Shown here in pieces: positions 51,394 to 60,060 of a stretch of 64,000 nt of DNA. Under the pieces are notes generated by a model. It was not told the origin of the DNA, did not search any database, and saw only the letters and a program-made list of their open reading frames with translations. This DNA comes from JAMHWF01 sp048500255 (GTDB taxonomy: Bacteria > Pseudomonadota > Gammaproteobacteria > Burkholderiales > Burkholderiaceae_C): positions 372,001 to 436,000 of the forward strand of contig JASNYH010000003.1 of assembly GCA_048500255.1 (NCBI GenBank), written 5' to 3'. The position numbers were made by a program, and so were the translations under genes. Position 1 is the stretch's first letter; each line of letters opens with the position of its first letter.

Positions 51394-53103
51394 TCAATAC
51401 ACGTCGTGCTGCGTGTTGTAGATGTTGAAGTGGCCGGTCGGCGTGATCAGGCGCGGATCCTTGATCACGGCCTTGAGCTTGAGCGTCTTGTCGTCGACGA
51501 CGACGAGCGCGCTCTGCTTGTCCTTGGCCGACCAGACCGCGAACCACACCTCGTCGCCCGCCTTGTTGTACTCGGGCTGCACGACGCGCTTGGCGCCGTC
51601 GTCCTTGAGGCCCGCCCATTCGGCGATCGGCAGCACGGTATAGCCCTTGTCGAGGTTGTTGATGTCGTAGACGACGACGGCCTGCGACACCTTCGGGTCC
51701 GGGTTGAGCGGCGCGTCGGAGTACAGGTGCTTGGACTTCGGGTGGCTCTTGATGAACAGCGCGCCGCCGCCGGGGCCGGTCAGCTTGGCGACCTGCTTCC
51801 ACGCGTACTGCTTGTGCTTCACCGGGTCGGTGCCCACCAGCGCGATCGTCTCGTCGCCGAGGTGGCCCGTCGCCCACACCGGGCCGTACTTCGGATGCAC
51901 GAAGTTGGCGCCGCGCCCCGGGTGCGGGATGCGGCCGACGTCGGCGATGCCGGCGAGCTTGCCCGTCTTGGCGTCGATGGCGGCAATCTTGTTGCTCTCG
52001 TTGGCCGCGACCATGAAGTAGCGCTTGGTCGAGTCCCAGCCGCCGTCGTGCAGGAAGCGCGCCGAGCCGATCTCGGTGAGCCTGAGCGCGTCGACGTCGG
52101 AGTAGTCGACGAGCAGCGTCTTGCCCGTCTCCTTGACGTTGACGAGGAACTCCGGCTTGTAGTGCGACGCGACGATCGACGCGACGCGCGGCTCGGGGTG
52201 GTATTCCTGCTTGTCGACCGTCATGCCGCGCGTGCCGACGATCTTCAGCGGCTCGAGCGTGTCGCCCTTCATGATCGTGAACTGCGGCGGCCAGTAGGCG
52301 CCGGCGATCGCGAGCTTGTCCTCGTAGCCCTTGAACTTGCTCGTGTCGACCGAGCGCGCCTCGAGACCGACGCGGACTTCGGCCACGTTGTCGGGCTTCT
52401 CCATCCACAGGTCGATCATGTTGATCTTGGCGTCACGCCCGATCACGAACAGGTAGCGCCCCGACGCCGACACGCGCGAGATGTGCACCGCGTAGCCCGT
52501 CTTGACGATGTTGATGATCTTCTTGGTGTCGCCGTCGATCAGCGCCACCTCGCCGGCGTCGCGCAGCGTCGTCGAGAAGATGTTGGAGATGTTGTAGTTG
52601 TTCATCTTCTTCTTCGGCCGCTGGGCCGGAGGAACGATGACCTTCCACGTGGCCTTCATCTGCTCGAGGCCCCACTCCGGCGGTTGCGGAGGATCCTGCT
52701 GCACGTAGCGCGCCATCAGGTCGACCGTCTTCTCGTCCATCTCGCCCGAGGTCTGCCAGTTCGGCATGCCGGCCGGCGAGCCGTAGGCGATGAAGACCTT
52801 GAGGTACTCGGTGCCCTTGGTCATCGTGATGTCGGGCGTCAGCGGCTTGCCCGTCGCGCCCTTGCGCAGCACGCCGTGGCAGCCCGCGCAGCGCTCGAAG
52901 TAGATCTGCCGCGCACGGTCGAACTCGGCCTGCGTCATCGGCGGAGCCTTCGGGTTCGTGCTCTGGTACATCTTCTCGCCGGCCAGCGGCGACTGGCCGG
53001 CCTGATACGCGATCTCGGGCTCGGTGACCGACTTCTTGTCCTGCGCGGCCACGCCGAGCGACAACGTCGCGATCAGCAGGGCGGCTAGCGGATGGCTCCT
53101 CAT
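51394..53103 (-). CDS. nirS: cytochrome cd1 nitrite reductase, copy 2 (P. aeruginosa/Paracoccus-like)
   Basis: The 569-residue enzyme has a signal peptide (1-20) and a tyrosine-containing N-terminal arm (PEIAYQAGQSPLAGEKMYQ). The heme c site is at Cys72, Cys75 and His76, followed by the d1 propeller with TGYAVHISR and YHPEPRVASI. The wording KGATGKPLTPDITMTKG, YGSPAGMPNWQTSGE and LPIAEWAGL matches the P. aeruginosa/Paracoccus type, unlike copy 1 at 16939. It heads the complete d1 biogenesis operon, so it is likely the ancestral copy of this operon. The two copies are under different upstream regions. Confidence 0.96.
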   Translation of the reverse strand: MRSHPLAALLIATLSLGVAAQDKKSVTEPEIAYQAGQSPLAGEKMYQSTNPKAPPMTQAEFDRARQIYFERCAGCHGVLRKGATGKPLTPDITMTKGTEYLKVFIAYGSPAGMPNWQTSGEMDEKTVDLMARYVQQDPPQPPEWGLEQMKATWKVIVPPAQRPKKKMNNYNISNIFSTTLRDAGEVALIDGDTKKIINIVKTGYAVHISRVSASGRYLFVIGRDAKINMIDLWMEKPDNVAEVRVGLEARSVDTSKFKGYEDKLAIAGAYWPPQFTIMKGDTLEPLKIVGTRGMTVDKQEYHPEPRVASIVASHYKPEFLVNVKETGKTLLVDYSDVDALRLTEIGSARFLHDGGWDSTKRYFMVAANESNKIAAIDAKTGKLAGIADVGRIPHPGRGANFVHPKYGPVWATGHLGDETIALVGTDPVKHKQYAWKQVAKLTGPGGGALFIKSHPKSKHLYSDAPLNPDPKVSQAVVVYDINNLDKGYTVLPIAEWAGLKDDGAKRVVQPEYNKAGDEVWFAVWSAKDKQSALVVVDDKTLKLKAVIKDPRLITPTGHFNIYNTQHDVY

Positions 53104-53244
53104 GATTCTCTGGGCTCCGGGGGGTGGCCGCTCAGGCGGCCTCTACAGCGCACGACACCGCATACTGCACGGGCGGGCTCGCGCGGAGGCTGCAGTTCCG
53201 CGTCGCGAGCACCGGCATCCTCGTTGCGAGGCGGGGTGAAGTCC

Positions 53245-53258
53245 TTGATTTGGAACAA
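53245..53258. promoter_or_regulatory. DNR/FNR-type box between nirS copy 2 and nirE
   Basis: TTGATTTGGAACAA matches TTGAT-N4-ATCAA at 9 of 10 positions, the best match in the window. It lies 142 bases upstream of nirS and 102 bases upstream of nirE, so it could serve both. Confidence 0.65.
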
Positions 53259-53359
53259 GGACGATCAGGGTTGCCGCCCTTCCAATCACGACGCACGCGG
53301 CGAGCGCTGCCGCCTCCCAGGGGCGGCGGGCGCAGGACACGGCGCAACGCAATATCTCC

Positions 53360-54193
53360 ATGAGCACGCTCGACGAAACCCGTTACTTCTCGGCGTCGGC
53401 GCCCGACGCGGGCGCGCTGCCGGCGCGCGTCACGCTCGTCGGCGCCGGGCCGGGCGATCCCGAGCTGCTGACGCTCAAGGCCGCGAAGGCGCTCGCCGAC
53501 GCGCGTCTGGTGCTCTACGACAAGCTGGTGTCGAAGGACGTGCTGCGGCTGGTCAACCCGCAGGCCGACCTGATCTACGTCGGCAAGCAGAGCGGCCACC
53601 ACACGATGCCGCAGCACGAGATCATCGATCTGATGATCCGGCTCGCGAAGAGCGGCCGTTCGGTGCTGCGCCTCAAGGGCGGCGACCCGTATGTCTTCGG
53701 GCGCGGCGGCGAGGAGGCGCAGGCGCTCGCCGCGGCGGGCATCGCGTTCGACGTCATTCCCGGCATCAGCGCGGCGCAGGGCATGGCGGCGTGCGCCGGC
53801 ATCCCGCTCACGCACCGCGACCACGCCATGCAGGTCGTGTTCGCCACCGGCCACCTGCGCGAGGACGGCGGCGCCGGCGACGGCGCGCGCACGCTCGATC
53901 TCGACTGGGCCTGCCTCGCGCGGCCGCACCAGACCGTCGTCGTCTATATGGGCGTGGCGACGGTGGGCATCGTGTGCAGCGAACTGGCGCGCCACGGCCT
54001 GCCCGACGACACGCCGGCGGCGCTGGTCGAGAACGCCACGCTGGCGACGCAGCGCACCGTGGCCGGCACGCTGCGCACGCTGCCGACGCTGGCGCGCACG
54101 CATGCCGTGCGCACGCCGGCGTTGCTCGTCATCGGCGGCGTCGTCGCGCTGCACGAGCAGCTGGCGCCGAACGCGCCGCAGTCTGCGACCTGA
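53360..54193 (+). CDS. nirE: uroporphyrinogen-III C-methyltransferase of heme d1 pathway
   Basis: The 277-residue SUMT-type methyltransferase carries VTLVGAGPGDPELLTLKAA (residues 24-42), VLRLKGGDPYVFGRGGEE and the SAM-binding VIPGISAAQGMAACAGIPLTHR. It makes precorrin-2, the start of d1 heme (or siroheme) synthesis. It is divergent from nirS copy 2, the usual position of nirE. A stand-alone SUMT without CysG domains also fits cobA, but the context supports NirE. It shares a control region with nirS. Confidence 0.92.
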   Translation: MSTLDETRYFSASAPDAGALPARVTLVGAGPGDPELLTLKAAKALADARLVLYDKLVSKDVLRLVNPQADLIYVGKQSGHHTMPQHEIIDLMIRLAKSGRSVLRLKGGDPYVFGRGGEEAQALAAAGIAFDVIPGISAAQGMAACAGIPLTHRDHAMQVVFATGHLREDGGAGDGARTLDLDWACLARPHQTVVVYMGVATVGIVCSELARHGLPDDTPAALVENATLATQRTVAGTLRTLPTLARTHAVRTPALLVIGGVVALHEQLAPNAPQSAT

Positions 54194-54379
54194 GGCGGCC
54201 CGGCCGGCGCGCGGCGCACCGCGGTCGGGCGCGCACGCACCGAGCGGCGGGCTGCCCCCGGGCCGTCAGGCTGGCGCAATGCAACTTGAGTATGCTGGGT
54301 GGCTCCTGGCGCGGGGGCCTTCGCCCGCGCCGAGCCGGCCGCCCCGTCCCAACGCTTGCCTTCCTGCCCAGCACACGCC

Positions 54380-55426
54380 ATGTCTTCGCAGCAACCGCTC
54401 CAGCCCATCCCCGCGACCCTGATCCCCGGCGACGGCATCGGCCCCGAGATCGTCGACGCCACGCTGGCCGCGCTGGGCGCGCTCGGCGCGCCCTTCCAGT
54501 GGGACCGCCAGATCGCCGGCCTGGAGGGCGTGCGCACGGCGGGCGACCCGCTGCCGCAGGCCACCCTCGAGAGCATCCGCCGCACGCGGCTCGCGCTCAA
54601 GGGGCCGCTGGAGACGCCGACGGGCAGCGGCTACCGCTCGAGCAACGTGCGGCTGCGCGAGGAGTTCCAGCTCTACGCCAACCTGCGCCCGGCGCGCACC
54701 ATCATCCCCGGCGCGCGCTTCGACAAGATCGACCTGGTGGTCGTGCGCGAGAACCTCGAGGGCCTGTACATCGGCCACGAGCACTACATCCCGATCGGAG
54801 ACGATCCGCACGCCGTGGCGATGGCCACCGGCGTCAACACGCGCGCCGGTGCGCGCCGCCTGCTCGAATACGCCTTCGAGCACGCCATCGCGACCGGCCG
54901 CAAGAAGATGACCGTCGTGCACAAGGCCAACATCATGAAGGCGCTGACGGGCCTGTTCCTCGAGACGGCGGTGCAGCTGCACGAGCAGAAGTACAAGGAC
55001 AGCATCGCGCTCGAGACGATGATCGTCGACGCCTGCGCGATGAAGCTGGTGCTCAACCCGTGGCAGTTCGACGTGATCGTCACGACCAACCTGTTCGGCG
55101 ACATCCTGAGCGACCTGGTGGCCGGCCTCGTCGGCGGCTTGGGCATGGCGCCCGGCGCCAACATCGGCGCCGACGCCGCCATCTTCGAGGCCGTGCACGG
55201 CTCGGCGCCCGACATCGCCGGCAAGGGCATCGCCAATCCGACGGCGTTGCTGCTCGCCGCCGCGATGATGCTCGACCATTGCCAGATGGTCGACAAGGCC
55301 CGGCGCCTGCGCCGGGCGATCGACGACACGCTCAACATCGACAAGGTGCGCACCGGCGACCTGGGCGGCAGCGCGAGCACGGCGCAGTACACGCAGGCGC
55401 TGGTGCGGCGGATCACGGGCGGCTGA
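54380..55426 (+). CDS. NAD-type isocitrate dehydrogenase family protein
   Basis: The 348-residue beta-decarboxylating dehydrogenase has the motif TLIPGDGIGPEIVDA, substrate loop TGSGYRSSNVRLRE and YANLRPARTIIP, typical of homo-oligomeric NAD-dependent isocitrate dehydrogenases rather than isopropylmalate dehydrogenase. Metal-binding Asp residues are in TMIVDACAMKLV and TNLFGDILSDL. It catalyses isocitrate to 2-oxoglutarate. No other TCA genes are nearby. The upstream region has a GC-rich inverted repeat. Confidence 0.88.
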   Translation: MSSQQPLQPIPATLIPGDGIGPEIVDATLAALGALGAPFQWDRQIAGLEGVRTAGDPLPQATLESIRRTRLALKGPLETPTGSGYRSSNVRLREEFQLYANLRPARTIIPGARFDKIDLVVVRENLEGLYIGHEHYIPIGDDPHAVAMATGVNTRAGARRLLEYAFEHAIATGRKKMTVVHKANIMKALTGLFLETAVQLHEQKYKDSIALETMIVDACAMKLVLNPWQFDVIVTTNLFGDILSDLVAGLVGGLGMAPGANIGADAAIFEAVHGSAPDIAGKGIANPTALLLAAAMMLDHCQMVDKARRLRRAIDDTLNIDKVRTGDLGGSASTAQYTQALVRRITGG

Positions 55427-55463
55427 GCCCCGCAACCCCGGTCATCTCGAGGAGGAGCACACC

Positions 55464-55610
55464 ATGCCCAAAGGCGTACAGCGCAGCAACAAGATGACGA
55501 AGAAGCCGAGGAAGGACAGCAGTCCGCCGAAGGAATCGTCCAGCACCTCCACCCGGCCCATCGCGCCCACGACAGTGGTGATGCCGAAGGGGAAGTTGAA
55601 GAACAAGTAG
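55464..55610 (+). CDS. small Lys/Ser/Pro-rich protein (48 residues)
   Basis: The 48-residue product begins MPKGVQRSNKMTKKPRKD, ends MPKGKLKNK and is very basic. A strong GAGGAGGAG lies six bases before the ATG. Similar small basic proteins starting M(P/S)KG..NK..KK are widespread in proteobacteria; their function is not known. An opposite-strand hydrophobic open frame covers the same bases but has no such support. Confidence 0.75.
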   Translation: MPKGVQRSNKMTKKPRKDSSPPKESSSTSTRPIAPTTVVMPKGKLKNK

Positions 55611-55806
55611 TAGCGTGGTTGTCTCCAGCCGAAAGCCGGTGCACAGTCCGCGCCGGGAGGGCGGCGTGGTTCGGCCGCACGGCGATGTTGCGTCCTCCCC
55701 GGCAAGATCGAGTGGTCCCGCAGTCCGTCCGGCAGTAGCAGTCGCTGTTTCGTTGTCGTCGTTCCCCTTCGTTCGCCACGTGCGAAGCCACAGAGAGGAG
55801 AGTCAC

Positions 55807-56199
55807 ATGAAACTGTCCACGTTCCTCGCCGTCACCGGAGTTCTCGCCGCGCTGTTCGGCGCCTGGTTCCTCGTGCTGCCGGCGGCAGCGCTGAGTCACT
55901 ACGGCGTCCCGATGGAGCCGCACAACCTGATGCAGTCGCGCTACTTCGGGGCCACGCTGCTCGAGGTCGGCATCGTCGTGTGGCTTGCGCGCGCGACGCA
56001 GGACTCGATCGCGTCGCGCGCGCTGCTCGTCGGCCTGGCCATCGGCACCGCGCTCGGCGCCGCGCTGAGCGCCTGGGCCGCCGTCAGCGGGCTGCAGAAC
56101 GTGATGGCCTGGGGCTCCGTCGTGCTCTACGGCGTGCTCATGCTGGGCTGCCTCTACTTCCTCGCGGCTCCCGCATCGCAGGTGGCGCAGGCGAGCTGA
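55807..56199 (+). CDS. four-helix membrane protein of unknown function
   Basis: The 130-residue protein has four predicted membrane helices. The first is preceded by MKLSTFLAVTG. The stretch HYGVPMEPHNLMQSRYFGATLLEVGIVVWLAR (31-62) recurs in small uncharacterised membrane proteins. AGAGAGGAG precedes the ATG. No neighbours suggest a function. Confidence 0.8.
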   Translation: MKLSTFLAVTGVLAALFGAWFLVLPAAALSHYGVPMEPHNLMQSRYFGATLLEVGIVVWLARATQDSIASRALLVGLAIGTALGAALSAWAAVSGLQNVMAWGSVVLYGVLMLGCLYFLAAPASQVAQAS

Positions 56200-56297
56200 C
56201 GGATTCCGCCCTCGAGGCGGCCGCCGCTGCCGGCGGCCGCCTCGTCGTCGATGCCTCGCGCTTGCCGCCGCCCGCGGGCTGGTACACAGTGCTGCCG

Positions 56298-56687
56298 ATG
56301 GCGATTCGTGTCGTTCGGCTGGGCAGTCCTCGCGCCCCGGGCGAAGGCCTGCGCATCGGCACCGTGCGGCGTCCGCCGCGCGGCGTGCCCAAGGCCGAGT
56401 TTGCGCGGCGGGACTGGTACGACGTCTGGTTTCCGAACCTCGCGCCCGGCGTCGAGACGATGAAGCTCGCCCAACAGGCGCGCACGCCGGCCGAATGGGC
56501 GGCGTTCGTCAAGGCCTACCGCGCCGAAATGGCCGTGCCCGAGCGCAGCCACGCCATCGCGCTGCTCGCCGCGCTGTCGCTGCGGACGAACTTCTCCGTC
56601 GGCTGCTATTGCGAGGACGAGTCGCGCTGCCACCGCTCGGTGCTGCGCGAGCTGCTCGACGCGGCCGGCGCGAGCCTCGTGCGTTGA
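56298..56687 (+). CDS. DUF488 family protein
   Basis: The 129-residue protein begins MAIRVVRLGSPRAPGEGLRIGTVRRPPRGV, as many DUF488 proteins do, and contains FARRDWYDVWFPNLAP and the Cys region NFSVGCYCEDESRCHRSVLREL. DUF488 proteins are small and of uncertain function. The ATG used lacks a clear ribosome binding site; a GTG three codons upstream is possible. Confidence 0.85.
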   Translation: MAIRVVRLGSPRAPGEGLRIGTVRRPPRGVPKAEFARRDWYDVWFPNLAPGVETMKLAQQARTPAEWAAFVKAYRAEMAVPERSHAIALLAALSLRTNFSVGCYCEDESRCHRSVLRELLDAAGASLVR

Positions 56688-56742
56688 GAGCGCCCCCCAG
56701 GGCCGGGCTGCGCCCAGCAGCGGGCCGCGTCGCGCCCGGGGT

Positions 56743-56756
56743 TTGAGCCGCGTCAA
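56743..56756. promoter_or_regulatory. DNR/FNR-type box upstream of yceI-like gene
   Basis: TTGAGCCGCGTCAA lies inside the perfect TTTGA...TCAAA dyad and matches the consensus at 8 of 10. It is about 95 bases before the ATG at 56851. Confidence 0.45.
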
Positions 56757-56850
56757 ACTGCGTGCATTCGGCTCGCGCGACGCGTCGCCGCGCCAGCCCA
56801 GAATGGCGTGCGTCGCGCGACGACGACGCGGACGACGAGGAGGGCTCCCG

Positions 56851-57423
56851 ATGAAGACGTATGCCGTGGCCTCGGCGTGCCTGCTGGCGGCTGCCGGATC
56901 GGCGCAGGCCGATGGTGTCATCTATGCGATCGACCCGACGCACACCTTCGTGACGTTCGAGGTCCGCCATTTCGGCACGTCGACCGTGCGCGGCCGCTTC
57001 GATCGCACGCAGGGCAGCGTCGTGCTCGACAAGGCGGTGCGCAGCGGGCGCGCCGACATCACGATCGACGCGGCGTCGGTCAGCAGCGGCATCGCCGCCT
57101 TCGACGCTCACCTGAAGAACAAGGATTTCCTCGACGTGGCGGTGCATCCGACGGCCCGCTTCGTCGCCGACCGCTTCGAGTTCGACGGCGACGGCAAGGT
57201 CTCGGCCGTGCCCGGAGCGCTCACGCTGCTCGGCAAGACGCTGCCCGTCTCGCTGCGCGCGACGAACTTCAACTGCTACGACCATCCGCGCCTCAAGCGC
57301 GAGGTCTGCGGCGGTGACTTCGAGGCGACCCTCCAGCGCAGCCAGTGGGGCATGACGTTCGGGCTGCCCGGCATCCCCGACAGCGTGCGGCTCGTCGTTC
57401 AGATCGAGGCGGCGCGGCAGTAG
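56851..57423 (+). CDS. YceI family periplasmic lipid-binding protein
   Basis: This 190-residue exported protein (signal 1-20) starts its mature part with IYAIDPTHTFVTFEVRHFGTSTVRGRF and has HLKNKDFLDVAVHPTARF and GALTLLGKTLPV, the YceI hallmarks. YceI forms a lipocalin-like barrel that binds isoprenoid chains such as quinone precursors. AGGAGGGC precedes the ATG. The FNR-like box upstream would connect it to low-oxygen growth. Confidence 0.92.
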   Translation: MKTYAVASACLLAAAGSAQADGVIYAIDPTHTFVTFEVRHFGTSTVRGRFDRTQGSVVLDKAVRSGRADITIDAASVSSGIAAFDAHLKNKDFLDVAVHPTARFVADRFEFDGDGKVSAVPGALTLLGKTLPVSLRATNFNCYDHPRLKREVCGGDFEATLQRSQWGMTFGLPGIPDSVRLVVQIEAARQ

Positions 57424-57688
57424 CGTGGCGCGCGCCGCAGCGCCTCTGGCCTTCGCACTGGCCGTCGGCGGCGCATTGCGCGGCGCCGAGATCGGCAGCA
57501 TGGCCGGCGCGTCGACGTCGACCGGGCCGTCGTGGGCGTATCCCGGGACGATCGTGCTGCACGTCAGGGCGGCGGCGCCGGCAGCCGAAGCGGCCCGCTG
57601 ATCGCTCGCGGAATCCGCCTTCGCGCTAGAGTCGCAGGCGCTGGCCTTCGCGCTGCTGGCGTGCGCGGGCCGAATGCGACCCGGACCG

Positions 57689-58234
57689 ATGACGACACCC
57701 GATCGCGACACGCTGCTGCAGACGCTGAAATCCCGCTTCGAGCGGCACCGGCACCGACACGAAGGCATCGCCTGGGCCGACGTGCAGGCACGGCTCGCGC
57801 GCAGCCCCGGCGCGCTGCGCTCGCTGTCCGCGATGGAGGCGACGGGCGGCGAGCCCGACGTGATCGGGCACGACGGCGCCACGGGCCGCGTCGCGTTCTG
57901 CGACTGCTCGGCAGAGAGCCCGGCCGGGCGCCGCAGCCTGTGCTACGACCGCGAGGCGCTCGACGCGCGCAAGGAGCACCGGCCCGCCGGCAGCGCCGTC
58001 GAGGCGGCCGCCGCGATGGGCGTCGAGCTGCTGACGCAGGCGCAGTACCGCGCGCTGCAGGCGCTCGGCGAGTTCGACCTCAAGACGTCGAGCTGGATCG
58101 CCACGCCGCCCGAGGTGCGCGCGCTCGGCGGCGCGCTGTTCGGCGACCGGCGCTACGGCCGGGTGTTCGTCTATCACAACGGCGCGGCGTCGTACTACGC
58201 GGCCAGAGGCTTCCGGGGCTGGCTGCCGGTGTGA
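57689..58234 (+). CDS. DUF4256 family protein
   Basis: The 181-residue protein matches DUF4256 from start to end: LLQTLKSRFERHRHRHEGIAWADVQ, AMEATGGEPDVIGHD, FCDCSAESPAGRRSLCYDREALDARKEHRP and FVYHNGAASYYAARGFRGWLPV. The first ATG in frame is 57674; the second at 57689 gives the family N-terminus and was chosen. No catalytic role is known. No relation to neighbours is visible. Confidence 0.9.
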   Translation: MTTPDRDTLLQTLKSRFERHRHRHEGIAWADVQARLARSPGALRSLSAMEATGGEPDVIGHDGATGRVAFCDCSAESPAGRRSLCYDREALDARKEHRPAGSAVEAAAAMGVELLTQAQYRALQALGEFDLKTSSWIATPPEVRALGGALFGDRRYGRVFVYHNGAASYYAARGFRGWLPV

Positions 58235-58398
58235 GCGGCGCCCGATCGACAGACAACAGACGAAACGCACCGGCCCGCTGCGCGAAACCCGGGTGAAACA
58301 CCCGCGGCTCACGATGCTCGTCCGTCGAGAGGCGGCGCCCGTCCTGGACGCTGCCGTCACCCGACGATCGATGGACTGCAACCGCACAGGAGGCCGAG

Positions 58399-58818
58399 AT
58401 GTCTGCAACGCTGCAATCGTGGGGAAGAATGGGGTTCGCCGTGCTCGCGCTGGCGCTGACCAGCCTGAGCGGCCAGGCCGACAGCGAGGTGCGTGGCAGC
58501 TTCGATCGCATGCTGGCGCACGACGCGACGCCGGCGACGCAGGCGGCGCCCGCAGCCGCCTTCGCGGGGCCGGCGGATCCGCTGGTCGCGGCCCTCGTCG
58601 TGCCGTTGCGCGACGGCGTGTGGCCGGCCGAGCCGGCCGCCGACGCCGACCCGGTCGTCGCCAGCTTCTCGCGCATGCTGAACCACGAGCCGAGCCGGCA
58701 CGTGCCGATGCTGCCGGTCGACGCCGGCACCGATCCGCTGGTCGCCGCCGTCGTGCTGCCGCTGCTGCGCGAGAAGGCGATCACCGTCGCCCGCGCCGCG
58801 CCCGTGTCGCGGCACTGA
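58399..58818 (+). CDS. exported protein of unknown function with an internal duplication
   Basis: This 139-residue protein has an N-terminal signal (about 8-27). Two copies of a short unit follow: SFDRMLAHD...DPLVAALVVPLRDGVW and SFSRMLNHEP...DPLVAAVVLPLLREKA. CAGGAGGCC precedes the ATG. No family was recognised. The repeated SF(D/S)RML(A/N)H may be a small amphipathic motif. Confidence 0.7.
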   Translation: MSATLQSWGRMGFAVLALALTSLSGQADSEVRGSFDRMLAHDATPATQAAPAAAFAGPADPLVAALVVPLRDGVWPAEPAADADPVVASFSRMLNHEPSRHVPMLPVDAGTDPLVAAVVLPLLREKAITVARAAPVSRH

Positions 58819-58922
58819 GCGCCGCGCGCACGGCCCGACGCGCCGATGCCCGGCTGGGAGTCTGCGCGGCAGAAGCCGCCCAGCCTCCTAGCCTGCGGCT
58901 TTAGTGCACGGCTCCCCCGAGC

Positions 58923-58986
58923 CCCCTCCGTGAGGGAGCTCCAGCTCGTTCGACCGCACCCTCCAGCCTCCCTCCGCGAGGGAGGC
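58923..58986. terminator. GC-rich hairpins between convergent genes
   Basis: CCCTC-CGT-GAGGG (58924-58936) and GCCTCCCTC-CGC-GAGGGAGGC (58966-58986, a perfect 9-bp stem) are related and both are followed by (G)CTCCAG. They sit between genes ending at 58818 (plus) and 59011 (minus), where a bidirectional terminator is expected, though no T-run is present. They could be a small dispersed repeat. Confidence 0.45.
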
Positions 58987-59010
58987 TCCAGTCAGTCCGA
59001 CGAGTGCCGT

Positions 59011-59220
59011 TCAGCTTGCGCCGCGCTCGCCGTCGTCGCGACGCGGTTCGGGCCGGTCCGGCGGCGGCCGTTCGGCGCCGATCACCGGCTCGGCGACGGC
59101 ACGGCCGAGCGATTCGATCGCGCTCTCGTCGGCCGGCTCGTCGGTGGCGTCGGGGCGCTCGTCGGCCGGAGCCCGAGGGGCCTGCCGGGGCTGCTGCGGT
59201 TGCCGCTCGCTCGTCGTCAT
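59011..59220 (-). CDS. small acidic disordered protein
   Basis: The 69-residue product is rich in Pro, Arg, Asp and Glu and likely disordered. AGAGGTG precedes the ATG at good spacing. It lacks recognised motifs. It reads away from the following NTF2-like gene. Support rests on the ribosome binding site and position only. Confidence 0.5.
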   Translation of the reverse strand: MTTSERQPQQPRQAPRAPADERPDATDEPADESAIESLGRAVAEPVIGAERPPPDRPEPRRDDGERGAS

Positions 59221-59298
59221 CGGGATTCACCTCTGCGAAGTCACACGCCGGGGCGGCAAACTGCATGCCGCGCCCGGCGCGAGAGAAGGATCCGCACC

Positions 59299-59721
59299 AT
59301 GACCGCAGCATCGCCCGTCGCTGCCTGGCACGAGGTCGTGCGCACGCGCGACCCGCGCGCGCTGGCCGCGCTGCTCGCCGACGACGTCGTCTTCCATTCA
59401 CCCGTGGTGCACACGCCGCAGGTGGGCAAGGCGATCACGCTGGCCTACCTCGGCGCGGCGATGCACGTCTTTCTCGACCCGTCGTTCCGCTACGTCCGCG
59501 AGGTCGTCGGCGAGCGCGATGCCGTGCTCGAGTTCCAGGTCGAGCTCGACGGCATCGCGGTCAACGGCGTCGACATGTTGCGCTGGAACGACGACGGTCG
59601 CCTCGTCGAGTTCAAGGTGATGGTGCGCCCGCTCAAGGCGATCGAGTCGATCCATCGGCGCATGGCGGCGATGCTGCAGCAGCAGCAGGCGCAGGCGCAG
59701 CGGCCCCCGCCGGCCGCCTGA
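59299..59721 (+). CDS. NTF2-like/SnoaL-type fold protein
   Basis: The 140-residue protein has a cone-shaped NTF2-like fold predicted from AWHEVVRTRDPRALAALLADDVVFHSP and FQVELDGIAVNGVDMLRWNDDGRLVEFKVMVRP. These proteins are small-molecule enzymes or binding proteins. A Gln-rich tail (QQQQAQAQ) ends it. AGAAGGATC precedes the ATG. Confidence 0.82.
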   Translation: MTAASPVAAWHEVVRTRDPRALAALLADDVVFHSPVVHTPQVGKAITLAYLGAAMHVFLDPSFRYVREVVGERDAVLEFQVELDGIAVNGVDMLRWNDDGRLVEFKVMVRPLKAIESIHRRMAAMLQQQQAQAQRPPPAA

Positions 59722-59739
59722 CGACGGAGGCGAGCCGCC

Positions 59740-60060
59740 GTGTCGACCCCCGCCTCGCGCGTCGCCGTCGCCGCCCTGTCGATCGGCGTTGCCGCCTATG
59801 CCGTCGTCGCCTATGCGTTGTGGCCGCTCGGCGCCGCCGTCCATCCCGACATGCGAGCCGGCTTCGAGGCGCAGCGCACGGCGGTCCACGTCCACGTGTT
59901 CGCGGCGGCATTCGCGCTGGCGCTCGGGCCGCTGCAGTTCTCGGCGCGGCTGCGTGCGGCGCGGCCGGCGCTGCACCGCTGGTCGGGGCGGCTCTACCTC
60001 GGCGTCGCCGAACGCGCGATCCGCGCCGAGCGGATCCACGCCGCCGGCACGCCGCGATGA
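59740..60060 (+). pseudogene. truncated DUF2306-like membrane protein
   Basis: From the GTG at 59740 the product is 106 residues with two membrane helices. It contains ALALGPLQFSARLRAARPALHRWSGRLYLGV, the DUF2306 signature. Homologues of this family continue with at least three more helices. Here the frame ends with AERAIRAERIHAAGTPR just where the next gene begins with ATGA. It is probably a 3'-truncated remnant; a short functional form cannot be excluded. Confidence 0.55.

Noticed and set aside
54196..54265. Long inverted repeat CGGCCCGG...CCGGGCCG after nirE as a terminator
   Set aside because: The loop is 54 bases and no T-run follows; random in GC-rich DNA.
55442..55705. Minus-strand 87-residue hydrophobic frame
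   Set aside because: It covers the 48-residue MPKG protein on the plus strand, which has a strong ribosome binding site and a sequence type known in proteobacteria.
57425..57602. 58-codon GTG frame after the yceI-like gene
   Set aside because: No ribosome binding site, no homology, and one of several open frames in this GC-rich gap.
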